Shown here: positions 1 to 8,044 of the stretch, piece after piece
Layout: the number at the start of each line of letters is the position of its first letter
Position numbering within the stretch: position 1 is the stretch's first letter
NCBI RefSeq assembly: GCF_009932335.1
Contig: NZ_BLJF01000001.1
Location: 930,001-994,000, forward strand
Reading direction: 5' to 3'
From: Pseudomonas asiatica
Lineage (GTDB): Bacteria; Pseudomonadota; Gammaproteobacteria; Pseudomonadales; Pseudomonadaceae
Length of the DNA: 64,000 nt
The notes under the pieces: model-generated
What the model was told of the DNA's origin: nothing
The model's database searches: none
The model's input: the letters and a program-made list of their open reading frames with translations, nothing else
Translations under genes and position numbers: made by a program

Positions 1-815
1 TTGAAGATGCTGGCGCGTATGGCCGAGGTCTGTCTGTCCAGGGTGGCGTTCACCAGATCCATCAGGACCCTGTCCTCGCGGCGCAGGGCAAAACCGAAGC
101 CGATGGCCTCGTGCTTGCCGAAACTGGCCATGCGCAGGCGCGGCAGGTGGCCGCGATTGAGCTGGTAGTGGGTGGAAATGGTATCACCGATGAACACGTC
201 GGCCTGGCCGAACGCCACGGCACTCAGGGCCTGGCTGGACGAGCCGAAGGCCAGAAGCTCGGCCTTGGGGTAGGCGCTGTTCACCTCCTGCCGGGGCAGG
301 TAATGGTAGAGCATGCCCAGGCGCATGCCGCCCAGGCCCGTGTCCAGCGCCCGGCTTTCGTCCTCGCGCGTTACCAGCACCGGTTGGTCGATGGCATAGG
401 GGGCCGACAGGGCCAGGCCATCGCTGGCCGCTTCGTAGCCGTTGGAGCTGCCAAGGAGGTCGATATCGCCCTGCCGGAGCGCCTCGACCGCCGCTTGCCG
501 GCTGGAAAAGCGCAGCACCCGCACGGGCAACTGCAGGGCCTTGCCGATCAGGCTTGCGTACTCGGCGGTAAGGCCCTGGTAGTCGCGGCCCCCACTGGTG
601 ATGTCGAACGGCGGGTAGTCTGGTGCCGAGGTACCCAGCACCAGTTCCTGACGGCCTTCGAGCCATTGCCGTTGTTCGTCCGTGAGCGCTGGTAATGCCG
701 GCCTGGCCGATGAGCGTGCCAGCAAGGTATAGGATGAAGCCTCGTGATGGGTAGCCTGTGCCACGCCGCTGAACAGGAGCAGGGTGAGCAGTAGGCGAGC
801 GATACTGTGCGCCAT
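1..815 (-). CDS. EvgS/BvgS-like sensor histidine kinase, N-terminal part only (runs off the window)
   Basis: Reading leftward from the ATG at 815, the protein opens with a Sec-type signal (basic start, then a run of leucines ending in GVAQA) and continues as a periplasmic substrate-binding domain of the SBP_bac_3 type, as found in tandem at the front of BvgS/EvgS hybrid kinases. The visible 270 residues cover the first such domain (…LGTSAPDYPPF…) and no membrane or kinase part, which must lie beyond base 1. A GAGGGTAG ribosome site precedes the start. It lies 8 bp after a NarL/LuxR regulator gene on the same strand, the usual EvgA-EvgS arrangement. A free-standing amino-acid binding protein is the alternative; the paired regulator makes a kinase more likely. 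Ligand unknown. Confidence 0.75.
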   Translation of the reverse strand, partial: MAHSIARLLLTLLLFSGVAQATHHEASSYTLLARSSARPALPALTDEQRQWLEGRQELVLGTSAPDYPPFDITSGGRDYQGLTAEYASLIGKALQLPVRVLRFSSRQAAVEALRQGDIDLLGSSNGYEAASDGLALSAPYAIDQPVLVTREDESRALDTGLGGMRLGMLYHYLPRQEVNSAYPKAELLAFGSSSQALSAVAFGQADVFIGDTISTHYQLNRGHLPRLRMASFGKHEAIGFGFALRREDRVLMDLVNATLDRQTSAIRASIF

Positions 816-823
816 GACTACCC

Positions 824-1441
824 TCAGACCAGCGCGTTGCGTTTGGCCATTTCAATCAGATCGACCAGCGTATTGACCTGAAGTTTGTGCATGAGGCGCT
901 TCTTGTAGGTACTGACGGTCTTGCTGCTGAGGAACATGCCCTTGGCAATTTCCTTGTTGCTGCGGCCCTGGGCGAATAGTTGCAGCACCATCAGTTCGCG
1001 GTCATTAACCTGACGGAAAAGTTGCAGGTCGGCATCTACCGCCTGGTTATGCTTGATTGCCTGGCTGGGGAAATAGTTGTAACCAGCCAGCACGGCCTTT
1101 ACTGCACTGAGCAGTTCGCTCAGGTCCTCCTGCTTGCACACATAGCCTGCAGCACCCGAGTGCATGCAGCGTACGGCAAACAATGCGGGAGATTGCGCGG
1201 TCAGTACCAGTACCTTCAGGGGCAAGGCCATGGCCTGGAACCGGGCAAGCACCTCCAGCCCGTCCAGTTTGGGGATGCTGATGTCGAGGATGACCAGGTC
1301 TGGGGCGGCTTCGCGAATCATCTGCATGGCGTCCACGCCGTTGTCCGACTCGCCGACAATCTTGTAATTCTGGTTTTCCAGCAACATACGAACGGCCAGG
1401 CGGATGACGGGATGGTCGTCGACGATAAATATGGAATGCAT
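824..1441 (-). CDS. NarL/LuxR-family response regulator (EvgA/BvgA-like)
   Basis: A 205-residue two-domain regulator. The receiver domain (about residues 1-115) has the acidic pair in FIVDDHP, the phospho-accepting Asp in LVILDISIP and the conserved Lys near VCKQED. The C-terminal LuxR-type helix-turn-helix (about 145-205) contains the RSNKEIAKGMFLSSKTVSTY recognition segment. I start at the ATG at 1441 because AGGGAAG lies 7 bp upstream; a TTG two codons earlier is possible. It is the first gene of an operon with the sensor kinase that follows at 815. The upstream 280 bp (1442-1724) is AT-rich for this genome and should hold the promoter; I see no clear operator there. Confidence 0.9.
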   Translation of the reverse strand: MHSIFIVDDHPVIRLAVRMLLENQNYKIVGESDNGVDAMQMIREAAPDLVILDISIPKLDGLEVLARFQAMALPLKVLVLTAQSPALFAVRCMHSGAAGYVCKQEDLSELLSAVKAVLAGYNYFPSQAIKHNQAVDADLQLFRQVNDRELMVLQLFAQGRSNKEIAKGMFLSSKTVSTYKKRLMHKLQVNTLVDLIEMAKRNALV

Positions 1442-1724
1442 GTTCAACTTCCCTGCGGGCGATTGAGGGTGACAGGCGGCACCTTATCGCAGTTGAAAGT
1501 CATCGGGCATGCGAGGAAGGGCTATTAGCCCTATATGGGAAATGGCTTACAAGATAAAACAATTCGGGCTACGAAATAAGCGCGTTTAATTCATTGTCAA
1601 AGCGTGATTGGTAACTTTTCATTTACTTTTATTCGTGACGTTTAACTTGTCGCCAGTATATGTAGGAAGTTTCCCACAATGTGCGGTGCAGCTACGGGCG
1701 ATGTCCGGGCTGCACCGGCAGGGC

Positions 1725-3056
1725 TCAGGTCGGGCTGGAGCGCCCGGTCATTTCCCGGGCCATTTCACTGGCATAGCTGTCGGTCATCCCCGCGATGAAG
1801 TCGATCATGCGCAGGAAGGCGCTGTGCAGCGAGCCGTGTGGGTCGGGGGCATTGTTGCCGATCAGGTCCAGTACCCGGCGGCTCTTGAACGAGGGCGTGC
1901 GTCCACCGTGCTGCTCGAGGGCGGCCCCGCAGAAGGTGTTCAGCAAGATTTCCAGCGTGGTGTAGGCGCCGATCTCGTGCAGGGTCTTGCGCTTGTCCTG
2001 GAAGATCTTGTTGCGTGCCATGTCCTTGGCCTGCAGCACGCAGCGCTTGGCCGGGCCGTGCATGTGTTCGACCAGGTCGCCCGCCAGCTGCCCGGCCAGC
2101 AAGGCCTGCTGCTGCTCGACGAAGGCACGGGCGGCAGCGTTGGTCAGGTGCTCGATGGCCTTGCCGCGCAGGATCGCCAGCTTGCGCCGCCGGGAATCGC
2201 CAGGGCCGAGCTGACGGTAGGTTTCCGGCAGGTCATCGCCGACCAGATCGAGCAGCAGTGCTTCGACTTCGGCGTATTGCAGCAGCTCCATTTCCAGGCC
2301 GTCTTCCAGGTCGATCAGCGCGTAGCAGATGTCATCTGCAGCCTCCATCAGGTAGACCAGCGGGTGGCGCGCCCAGCGCTGGTGTTCCAGTTGCGGCAGG
2401 CCGAGCTTGCGGGCGATCTGCTCGAGCAGCGGCAGTTCGCTCTGGTAACTGCCGAACTTGTGCTTCTTGTAGCCCAGAGCGTCGGCGTGGCGTGCGCTCC
2501 ACGGGTACTTCAGGTAAGTGCCGAGGGTGGCATAGGTCAGCCGGGTACCGCCGTCGAACTGGTGGTACTCCAGTTGGGTGAGTACGCGAAAGCCTTGGGC
2601 GTTACCTTCGAAGTTGAGGAAGTCGGCGCGCTCGTCGTCGCTCATGTCGTCCAGCCAGCCACGCCCGGCCGCCTGCTGGAACCAGTGCCGGATGGCGTCT
2701 TCGCCAGAGTGGCCGAACGGTGGGTTGCCGATGTCATGGGCCAGGCAGGCCGACTGCACGATCATCCCCAGGTCGCTGGGGGCGCACCAGTCCGGCAGGC
2801 TGTCACGCAGGGTTTCGCCGACGCGCATGCCCAGCGAGCGGCCGACGCAGCTGACTTCCAGCGAGTGGGTCAGGCGTGTATGGATATGGTCGTTGCTCGA
2901 AACCGGGTGCACCTGGGTCTTGCGCCCGAGGCGGCGAAAGGCACCGGAGAAGATGATGCGGTCGTGGTCTTTGTGGAAGGGGCTGCGCCCGAGTTCATCG
3001 GCGCTGTACAGGGCTTTGCCCAGGCGTTCGCGGGTGAGCAGGGTGTGCCAGTCCAA
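1725..3056 (-). CDS. dgt: deoxyguanosinetriphosphate triphosphohydrolase-like protein
   Basis: A 443-residue HD-superfamily dNTP triphosphohydrolase, which splits dNTP into deoxynucleoside and tripolyphosphate and so trims the dNTP pool. The metal ligands of the HD fold are visible as RLTHSLEV near residue 60 and [16 protein letters not shown] near residue 100. The length fits the 'Dgt type 2' subfamily common in pseudomonads. The start is taken as TTG (…TTG GAC TGG CAC…, protein [13 protein letters not shown]) because upstream codons run into a REP palindrome with no homologous character. The gene is separated from the yqjD-like cluster upstream by that REP. Confidence 0.9.
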   Translation of the reverse strand: MDWHTLLTRERLGKALYSADELGRSPFHKDHDRIIFSGAFRRLGRKTQVHPVSSNDHIHTRLTHSLEVSCVGRSLGMRVGETLRDSLPDWCAPSDLGMIVQSACLAHDIGNPPFGHSGEDAIRHWFQQAAGRGWLDDMSDDERADFLNFEGNAQGFRVLTQLEYHQFDGGTRLTYATLGTYLKYPWSARHADALGYKKHKFGSYQSELPLLEQIARKLGLPQLEHQRWARHPLVYLMEAADDICYALIDLEDGLEMELLQYAEVEALLLDLVGDDLPETYRQLGPGDSRRRKLAILRGKAIEHLTNAAARAFVEQQQALLAGQLAGDLVEHMHGPAKRCVLQAKDMARNKIFQDKRKTLHEIGAYTTLEILLNTFCGAALEQHGGRTPSFKSRRVLDLIGNNAPDPHGSLHSAFLRMIDFIAGMTDSYASEMAREMTGRSSPT

Positions 3057-3093
3057 GGCGCGGTCTCCTGTAGGTCGAAGGCAGCAGCATATC

Positions 3094-3190
3094 CTGTAGG
3101 AGCAGCCTTGTGCTGCGAAGAGGTCCGTTTGATCGATACAAATTCCTTGCCGCTCCCGGCCTCTTCGCAGCACAAGGCTGCTCCTACAAG
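3094..3190. repeat. REP pair, GTAGGAGC family
   Basis: Two inverted arms, CTGTAGGAGCAGCCTTGTGC on the left and its complement ending in GCTGCTCCTACAAG on the right, around a 45-bp loop. This copy differs from most others here by reading 'GCAGCCTTGTGCTGCGAAG' rather than 'GCGGCCTTGTGTCGCGA'. It fills the gap between dgt and the yqjK-like gene. Confidence 0.9.
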
Positions 3191-3201
3191 GATTGCGATG
3201 G

Positions 3202-3531
3202 TCAGGGGCGGCGGCTGCCTTGCAGGTACAGGCGCAGCAACGGCAGCAGGCTGGTGCCCAGGCGCAACAGCCGCGCCAGGTTGCCGCTGCGCACGCCCTT
3301 GCCGGTGAGGAAGCCCAGCGCCACCACGGCGCCAATCCCCCACAGCGGCGCATGCTTGATGCCCAGCCCGTCGTGCAGTGAGCTGCCCATGCCGCGCACG
3401 CGGCGCAGTGGCTCAAGCAACTGCGCGGACTCGTGGCGGATTTCCTGGCGGTGCATTTCCATGCGCAGGCGCAGCAGCGCCTTGCGCAGTTCCCGCGGGT
3501 TACGGGTGTTTGGCAGTTCTGGCAGGCTCAT
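3202..3531 (-). CDS. small YqjK-like membrane-associated protein
   Basis: 109 residues with a charged, helix-forming first half (arginine-rich, about 1-55) and a hydrophobic stretch at about 62-78 ([17 protein letters not shown]). Its start overlaps the stop of the preceding gene by 4 bp (ATGA), so the two are translationally coupled. Position as third gene after a DUF883 and a holin-like protein matches the E. coli yqjD-yqjE-yqjK cluster; sequence likeness to YqjK itself is only of general architecture. Function unknown; probably inner-membrane. Confidence 0.7.
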   Translation of the reverse strand: MSLPELPNTRNPRELRKALLRLRMEMHRQEIRHESAQLLEPLRRVRGMGSSLHDGLGIKHAPLWGIGAVVALGFLTGKGVRSGNLARLLRLGTSLLPLLRLYLQGSRRP

Positions 3532-3902
3532 GGCAACAGGCGCTCCCGGTCCTTGGCAAGTTCCTCAAGGGTGGCGCCGAAGGGCGACGACTCGTCGAAC
3601 ACCGCTGCCTTCAGGCGCAAGCCGCAATACAGCGCGGCTATGCCGTAGAACACGCACAGGCCGATGATGCCGGCCAGGCGATAGCTATCCCACAGCAGCA
3701 CCAGCAACAGCCCGGACAACGCCGTCAGCAGAAGCAGGGCGAACACCAGGGCGAGGCCGGCGAACAGCAGCAGGCTCAAGGTGCGGCCCTTCTGCTCCTG
3801 CAATTCGATGCCGAACAGTTCGATGTGGCTGTGCAGCAGCCCCAGGGCAGCCGCCCCCAGGCGTTTGCCCGAGGCGCTGGCGCCGTTGGCGTCGTTCTCC
3901 AT
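3528..3902 (-). CDS. phage-holin-like membrane protein (DUF1469, YqjE-like)
   Basis: 124 residues with two long hydrophobic segments (about 42-66 and 72-95: LSLLLFAGLALVFALLLL and LAGIIGLCVFYGIAALYCGL), flanked by a short amphipathic N-terminus and a charged C-terminus. This is the architecture of the DUF1469/'phage holin family' inner-membrane proteins such as E. coli YqjE; despite the name these are chromosomal envelope proteins, not lysis proteins. Sits between a DUF883 gene (9 bp upstream) and the yqjK-like gene (4-bp overlap) in one operon. Confidence 0.85.
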   Translation of the reverse strand: MENDANGASASGKRLGAAALGLLHSHIELFGIELQEQKGRTLSLLLFAGLALVFALLLLTALSGLLLVLLWDSYRLAGIIGLCVFYGIAALYCGLRLKAAVFDESSPFGATLEELAKDRERLLP

Positions 3903-3911
3903 GGAAACCCC

Positions 3912-4226
3912 TCAGCGCCGGTTGGCCAGCAGGCCGATCAACAGGCCGACACCAGCGGCAATGCCGATCGCCTGCCACGGTTTTTCCTGCACGTACTGTT
4001 CGGCACTGCTCAATGCTGCCTGGCCGCGTTCCCGCACCGAGTCCTGGGTCAGTTGCAGGGTTTCGCGGGCCTGGGTCAGGCGGTCGTGGATCTGTTCACG
4101 CAACTCGTCAGCCTGGTCGCCTGCCAGGTTGGCAGTGTCGGCCAGCAGCTTCTCGGTGTCGCGGACCAGTGCCTGGAAGTCAGCCATCAATATCTCTTGT
4201 GCAGTCTTTGCCGATTTGCTGGCCAT
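3912..4226 (-). CDS. DUF883 family protein (ElaB/YqjD-like, membrane-anchored)
   Basis: 104 residues: a long amphipathic helical region (about 1-80, rich in Asp, Glu, Gln and Leu) and one C-terminal membrane helix (WQAIGIAAGVGLLIGLLANRR) with the typical basic tail. E. coli relatives (YqjD, ElaB) are tail-anchored inner-membrane proteins, and YqjD binds stationary-phase ribosomes; that role is family knowledge, not visible here. The start at 4226 is chosen over an in-frame ATG 60 bp upstream because GGGAGAT lies 5 bp before it. First gene of the yqjDEK-like operon. Confidence 0.88.
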   Translation of the reverse strand: MASKSAKTAQEILMADFQALVRDTEKLLADTANLAGDQADELREQIHDRLTQARETLQLTQDSVRERGQAALSSAEQYVQEKPWQAIGIAAGVGLLIGLLANRR

Positions 4227-4539
4227 GGGTATCTCCCTGTCGATGAGTGTTGGTAGTTCGAGTAATAGCACGCGCGGAAGGTTCAAGTACCGGCGCTGGT
4301 ATGGGCCTTGCTAAGGCTTTGCCACGTTGCGGGGCGCCCTGGTCGGGTATTGCGCCGATTCAGGGCGTCAGCGCAGCGGATACCGATAAACCTTAACTCA
4401 ATCCACGACAAACCCAAGAAAAAACCAAGCAGGCTCCGCCCGGTTCACCGAAACGGGGCAGGGAGCTGGCACCGATTCGGTGCAGGGATGCAGGTTCTTG
4501 AACTGTCCTGGTGCCTTTTTCAGCAGGTCTGCCTATTTC
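4227..4539. other. divergent intergenic region between yqjD-like operon and ammonium transporter
   Basis: About 310 bp without a gene. It must hold the promoters of both divergent units. The only clear element is a 15-bp palindrome at 4469-4483 (listed separately). No open frame here has coding character. Confidence 0.6.
4469..4483. promoter_or_regulatory. possible NtrC-type operator in front of amt
   Basis: GCACCGATTCGGTGC is a perfect 7+1+7 palindrome with the GCAC-N7-GTGC spacing of enterobacterial NtrC sites, 57 bp before the ammonium transporter start. A candidate sigma-54 element GGGGCAGGGAGCTGGCA overlaps its left side but matches the consensus only loosely. Treat as a candidate site. 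Confidence 0.35.
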
Positions 4540-5748
4540 ATGGAAAACATGCACAGCGCGATGGACTCTCTGGTCCACGGTTCAAACACCCTGTTCATTC
4601 TCATGGGCGCCATCCTGGTGCTGGCCATGCATGCCGGCTTCGCGTTTCTCGAAGTGGGCACTGTACGCCACAAGAACCAGGTCAACGCCTTGTCGAAGAT
4701 TCTCAGCGACTTCGCTATTTCGGCATTGGTGTACTTCTTCATCGGCTACTGGATCGCCTACGGGGTCAGCTTCTTCCAGCCGGCGGCAGCGTTGGCGGCC
4801 GACCATGGCTATGCGCTGGTCAAGTGCTTCTTCCTGCTGACCTTCGCTGCGGCGATCCCGGCAATCATCTCCGGGGGCATCGCAGAGCGGGCGCGATTTG
4901 TGCCGCAGCTGTGTGCCACGGCATTGATCGTAGCGTTCATCTACCCGTTCTTCGAGGGCGTGGTGTGGAACGGCAACCTGGGCGTCCAGGCCTGGTTGCA
5001 GGCACGCTTCGGCGCGCCGTTCCATGATTTTGCCGGCTCGGTGGTGGTGCATGCCATGGGCGGCTGGCTGGCGCTGGCGGCGGTGTTGCTGCTGGGTGCG
5101 CGCCGTGGGCGCTACCGCGATGGCCGGTTGGTGGCGTTTGCCCCGTCGAGCATTCCCTTTTTGGCATTGGGGTCGTGGATCCTGATCATCGGCTGGTTCG
5201 GCTTCAACGTCATGAGTGCCCAGACCCTGCAAGGTGTCAGCGGCCTGGTGGCGATCAACTCGCTGATGGCCATGGTCGGTGGCACCCTGTCGGCCTTGCT
5301 GGCCGGGCGTAACGACCCGGGCTTCCTGCATAACGGGCCGCTGGCCGGGCTGGTGGCGGTTTGTGCCGGTTCCGACCTGATGCACCCGATTGGTGCGCTG
5401 GCCACCGGCCTGGTGGCGGGGGCGCTGTTCGTCTGGACCTTCACCGCGGCGCAGAACCGCTGGAAGATCGACGATGTGCTGGGTGTGTGGCCGTTGCATG
5501 GCCTGTGCGGTGTATGGGGTGGCATGGCCTGCGGCATCTTCGGCCAGGAGGTGCTGGGTGGCATGGGCGGTGTCAGCCTGGTCAGCCAATTGCTGGGCAG
5601 CCTGATGGGCGTGGTGGTGGCATTGGCCGGCGGTTTTGCCGTGTATGGTGCAATCCGCGCGCTGCATGGGCTGCGCTTGAGCCATGAGCAGGAGTTCCAG
5701 GGCGCGGACCTGTCGCTACACCGTATCGGCGCCACCAGCCAGGATTGA
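4540..5748 (+). CDS. amt: ammonium transporter, Amt/MEP/Rh family
   Basis: 402 residues with eleven or so hydrophobic segments from residue 15 on, consistent with the Amt trimeric ammonium channel of the inner membrane. Family landmarks: the N-terminal LMGAILVLAMHAGFAFLEVG, the motif DFAGSVVVHAMGGWLALA with the first pore histidine, and WPLHGLCGVWGG with the second pore histidine near residue 325. There is no glnK next to it, unlike the usual glnK-amtB pair, so this is probably an additional paralogue. The start ATG at 4540 has no strong Shine-Dalgarno; further in-frame ATGs follow at residues 4 and 8. Confidence 0.92.
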   Translation: MENMHSAMDSLVHGSNTLFILMGAILVLAMHAGFAFLEVGTVRHKNQVNALSKILSDFAISALVYFFIGYWIAYGVSFFQPAAALAADHGYALVKCFFLLTFAAAIPAIISGGIAERARFVPQLCATALIVAFIYPFFEGVVWNGNLGVQAWLQARFGAPFHDFAGSVVVHAMGGWLALAAVLLLGARRGRYRDGRLVAFAPSSIPFLALGSWILIIGWFGFNVMSAQTLQGVSGLVAINSLMAMVGGTLSALLAGRNDPGFLHNGPLAGLVAVCAGSDLMHPIGALATGLVAGALFVWTFTAAQNRWKIDDVLGVWPLHGLCGVWGGMACGIFGQEVLGGMGGVSLVSQLLGSLMGVVVALAGGFAVYGAIRALHGLRLSHEQEFQGADLSLHRIGATSQD

Positions 5749-5819
5749 GCCAGGTCAGGTGCACTGTGGGCAGGACGGACCTAGAATAGGTTTCTCTCTG
5801 CCAAAGCGGACTTGCCCCC

Positions 5820-6059
5820 ATGCTGCCTGAATGCCAACTGTTCGGCACCCTCGGCTGCCACCTGTGTGAAGTGGCCGAGGCCGTGCTGATGCCCTTCGTC
5901 GATCATGGCCTGCTGGTGGAACTGGTCGACATTGCCGAGAACGAAACTCTGTTCGAACGCTATGGCCTGATCATTCCGGTGCTGCGCCGTTGTGACAACG
6001 GCGCCGAGCTGCACTGGCCGTTCGATGCCGAACAGGTGGTGGCGTTTCTCGCGCAGTAA
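5820..6059 (+). CDS. glutaredoxin-family protein
   Basis: 79 residues with a thioredoxin-like beginning (CQLFGTLGCHLCEVAEAVL): a CxxC-like motif reading GCHLC at residues 14-18, i.e. two cysteines spaced C-x-x-C, then a short helix and the cis-Pro segment GLIIPVL near residue 55. This is the DUF836/glutaredoxin-like group of very short thiol proteins. The C-terminal helix of a full glutaredoxin is lacking, as is normal for this family. Partner and substrate unknown. Confidence 0.85.
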   Translation: MLPECQLFGTLGCHLCEVAEAVLMPFVDHGLLVELVDIAENETLFERYGLIIPVLRRCDNGAELHWPFDAEQVVAFLAQ

Positions 6060-6167
6060 TTGCGCAAGGGGAGGTCTGTCCCTGCTCCATGGGGTGTGCA
6101 GCGTTGTGATGATCCGCTGCCGGCACGTTGAGGCCGGCATCCTTCACCGGTCATCAGGAATCCAGCC

Positions 6168-6599
6168 ATGCGCATTACCCCCCATTTCACCCTCGATGAA
6201 ATGACTGTTTCGCAGCTCGCCGCCAGGGAAGGGCTCGACAACAATCCTCCAGCCGAGGCGCGTGCCAACCTGCAGTTGCTGTGCAATGCACTGGAGCAGG
6301 TGCGCGCGCTGTTCGGCGCACCGGTCATCGTCAGCAGTGGCTATCGCAGCCCCGCAGTCAACCAGCGTATTGGCGGGACGCTGACGAGCAAGCATCTGCA
6401 GGGGCTGGCGGCTGATTTCACGGTGATTGAAGTGACCCCGCGCGAGGTTGTGCGACGGATCAGCGAAAGCACCATCCCCTTCGACCAGCTGATCCTCGAA
6501 TTCGATGACTGGGTGCACCTGGCCGTGTCGCGCGGCGTCCCTCGGCGCCAGGTGTTGACCATCCGTAAAGGCACCGGCTATCTGCCGGGCCTGCAATGA
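6168..6599 (+). CDS. M15-type D-Ala-D-Ala carboxypeptidase/endolysin-like peptidase
   Basis: 143 residues matching the peptidase M15_3 (VanY/phage endolysin-like) fold: FGAPVIVSSGYRSPAVNQRIGG as the substrate-binding loop, SKHLQGLAADF carrying the first zinc His and Asp, and DDWVHLAVSR carrying the second zinc His. No signal peptide, as in phage-type M15 lysins, so it would act on peptidoglycan only after some release, or in the cytoplasm on other D,D-peptides. It is followed 34 bp later by a LexA box that belongs to the next gene. Confidence 0.88.
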   Translation: MRITPHFTLDEMTVSQLAAREGLDNNPPAEARANLQLLCNALEQVRALFGAPVIVSSGYRSPAVNQRIGGTLTSKHLQGLAADFTVIEVTPREVVRRISESTIPFDQLILEFDDWVHLAVSRGVPRRQVLTIRKGTGYLPGLQ

Positions 6600-6605
6600 A
6601 GCGCA

Positions 6606-6635
6606 TTGACGGCGGCAAGGGGATATTCGTATGCT
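6606..6635 (+). promoter_or_regulatory. candidate promoter of the LexA-controlled small gene
   Basis: TTGACG at 6606-6611 and TATGCT at 6630-6635 with an 18-bp spacer. The -10 hexamer overlaps the first bases of the LexA box at 6634, which is where a repressor site would block transcription. Confidence 0.5.
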
Positions 6636-6649
6636 GTATATAAATACAG
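6634..6649. promoter_or_regulatory. LexA (SOS) box
   Basis: CTGTATATAAATACAG fits the gamma-proteobacterial SOS box CTG-N10-CAG with an almost pure AT core, 16 bp before the start of a 102-residue gene. It is the best match to the consensus in the window, better than either box in front of lexA. Confidence 0.9.
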
Positions 6650-6664
6650 TGTCGAGGTGAAGCC

Positions 6665-6973
6665 ATGCTCAATGTCGAGCAACTCAAGTACAGCGTCAAC
6701 CGCATGCCTGTCGAGCGGGTGGCCGACGCTGTTCTGGAACTGCGCCTCGAAGGCCTGGTGACCGACGACCGCACGCCGTTCGGCAAGGTCCACTTCAATA
6801 CCTGCTTCGCCGAGATCGAGGCCCTGTTCCAGCGTGCCGGCTATCACCGCGGGCTGGATGTGGTGGGGTATCAGGGGTTGCTGTATGCCCTCTACGACCC
6901 TGGGCGCTGGGAGCCGGTGCAGGTGTTGCGCTGGCTGAGGGATCGCTGCGAGGCCATTGCCCAGGCTGGTTGA
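6665..6973 (+). CDS. uncharacterised small protein, predicted SOS-induced
   Basis: 102 residues, soluble, slightly acidic, no signal peptide or membrane segment. The first half (MLNVEQLKYSVNRMPVERVADAVLELRLEGLVTD) looks helical; the second half contains FNTCFAEIEALFQRAGYHRGLDVVGYQG and a tryptophan-containing tail. I recognise no catalytic or DNA-binding motif. A GAGGTGA ribosome site precedes the ATG. Placement of a strong LexA box 16 bp upstream implies repression by LexA and induction by DNA damage, so roles in damage tolerance or cell-cycle arrest are conceivable, but nothing in the protein itself says which. Confidence 0.85.
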   Translation: MLNVEQLKYSVNRMPVERVADAVLELRLEGLVTDDRTPFGKVHFNTCFAEIEALFQRAGYHRGLDVVGYQGLLYALYDPGRWEPVQVLRWLRDRCEAIAQAG

Positions 6974-7024
6974 GGGCGCGGGCTTGGGGGATAATGCGCG
7001 GCCGTGAACGTTTCGAGCCCTGCC

Positions 7025-7909
7025 ATGACCACGCCTTTCGACCCCGCCCGCCAGCAAGCCAGCACGGTGTGCCTGCCCCCCGGTAACTGGGCGACGGTGC
7101 TCGACTGCCTGTGTGACCATTTCAAGGCCATCGACCGCGCCCAGTGGCTCGATCGTTTTGCCCGTGGCCGGGTGCTTGATGCCGAAGGGCGGGCGGTTTC
7201 CGCCGAACTGCCTTACAAGCGCGGTATGCGATTGCACTACTTCCGTGAGGTGCCGAACGAGCGGCCGATCCCGGTGCAGGAGGCCATACTGCATGTGGAT
7301 GAGCACCTGGTGGTAGCCGACAAGCCGCATTTCCTGCCTGTGACGCCGACTGGTGAATACGTCGAACAGACCTTGCTGCGCCGCCTGATCCGCCGCCTGG
7401 GCAACCCGCATCTGGTGCCGTTGCACCGTATCGACCGGCATACCGCCGGGCTTGTGCTGTTTTCCGCCAACCCGCAGAGCCGCAGTGCCTACCAGCGGCT
7501 GTTCCCCGAACGACGCATCGACAAGCGCTACCAGGCAATTGCGGCGGCCATGCCGCAGCACGATTTCCCGCTGGTGCACAAAAGTCGCCTGGTACATGGC
7601 GAGCCGTTTTTCCGCATGCACGAGGTAGAGGGGGAGGCCAACAGCGAAACCCTGGCCGAAGTGCTGGAGAAGAATGGCGAGCTCTGGCGTTATGGGCTGT
7701 CGCCGGTAACTGGCAAGACCCATCAGTTGCGCGTGCACATGGCGGCGCTGGGGGCGGGGATCTGCAATGACCCGTTCTATCCGCAGCTTCTCAACGACGA
7801 GGACGACTACCAGCGGCCGCTGAAGTTGCTGGCGCAGAGCCTGCGCTTTGCAGACCCGCTGAGCGGGGAAGAACGCTACTTCGAGAGCTGTTTGCAGCTG
7901 GATTGGTAG
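7025..7909 (+). CDS. RluA-family pseudouridine synthase
   Basis: 294 residues. The catalytic motif is PLHRIDRHTAGLVLF near residue 135, where the Asp is the nucleophile (RluA-family HRLDxxTSG in slightly altered form), followed by KRYQAI and the later GKTHQLRVHMAALG segment typical of the family. An S4-like N-terminal region precedes the catalytic domain. It isomerises uridine in rRNA or tRNA; the exact target cannot be told from sequence. I prefer the ATG at 7025 to a GTG at 7004, since a possible -10 (GATAAT) lies just before the latter. Confidence 0.87.
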   Translation: MTTPFDPARQQASTVCLPPGNWATVLDCLCDHFKAIDRAQWLDRFARGRVLDAEGRAVSAELPYKRGMRLHYFREVPNERPIPVQEAILHVDEHLVVADKPHFLPVTPTGEYVEQTLLRRLIRRLGNPHLVPLHRIDRHTAGLVLFSANPQSRSAYQRLFPERRIDKRYQAIAAAMPQHDFPLVHKSRLVHGEPFFRMHEVEGEANSETLAEVLEKNGELWRYGLSPVTGKTHQLRVHMAALGAGICNDPFYPQLLNDEDDYQRPLKLLAQSLRFADPLSGEERYFESCLQLDW

Positions 7910-7924
7910 TCTGGACGGGGTCGT

Positions 7925-8040
7925 TGTAGGAGCGGCCTTGTGTCGCGATGGGCCGCGAAGCGGCCCCGGCATTTTTTGCATCACCGCTGAACTCCAGGGG
8001 CCGCTTCGCGGCCCATCGCGACACAAGGCCGCTCCTACAG
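7925..8040. repeat. REP pair, GTAGGAGC family
   Basis: TTGTAGGAGCGGCCTTGTG at the left and its complement at the right, nearly identical arms of about 45 bp including 'ATGGGCCGCGAAGCGGCC' hairpins, around a short AT-containing centre. It separates the convergent pseudouridine synthase and aer genes and ends 4 bp before the aer stop codon. Confidence 0.95.
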
Positions 8041-8044
8041 GGCC

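Noticed and set aside
1608..3308. Open frame on the plus strand opposite dgt
   Set aside because: Shadow of dgt; no motif, and the dgt frame has full family structure.
3202..4226. Prophage remnant, suggested by a 'holin' family member
   Set aside because: DUF1469 proteins beside DUF883 are chromosomal yqjDE-type genes; no other phage gene is nearby.
4227..4540. Sigma-54 promoter for amt
   Set aside because: GG and GC positions with the right 10-bp separation occur only in GGGGCAGGGAGCTGGCA, which overlaps the NtrC-like palindrome and departs from the consensus at several positions. Kept as a note, not a feature.
6168..6973. Prophage lysis cassette from the M15 peptidase and LexA-controlled gene
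   Set aside because: No holin, spanin or structural phage genes next to them, and the LexA box serves only the second gene.
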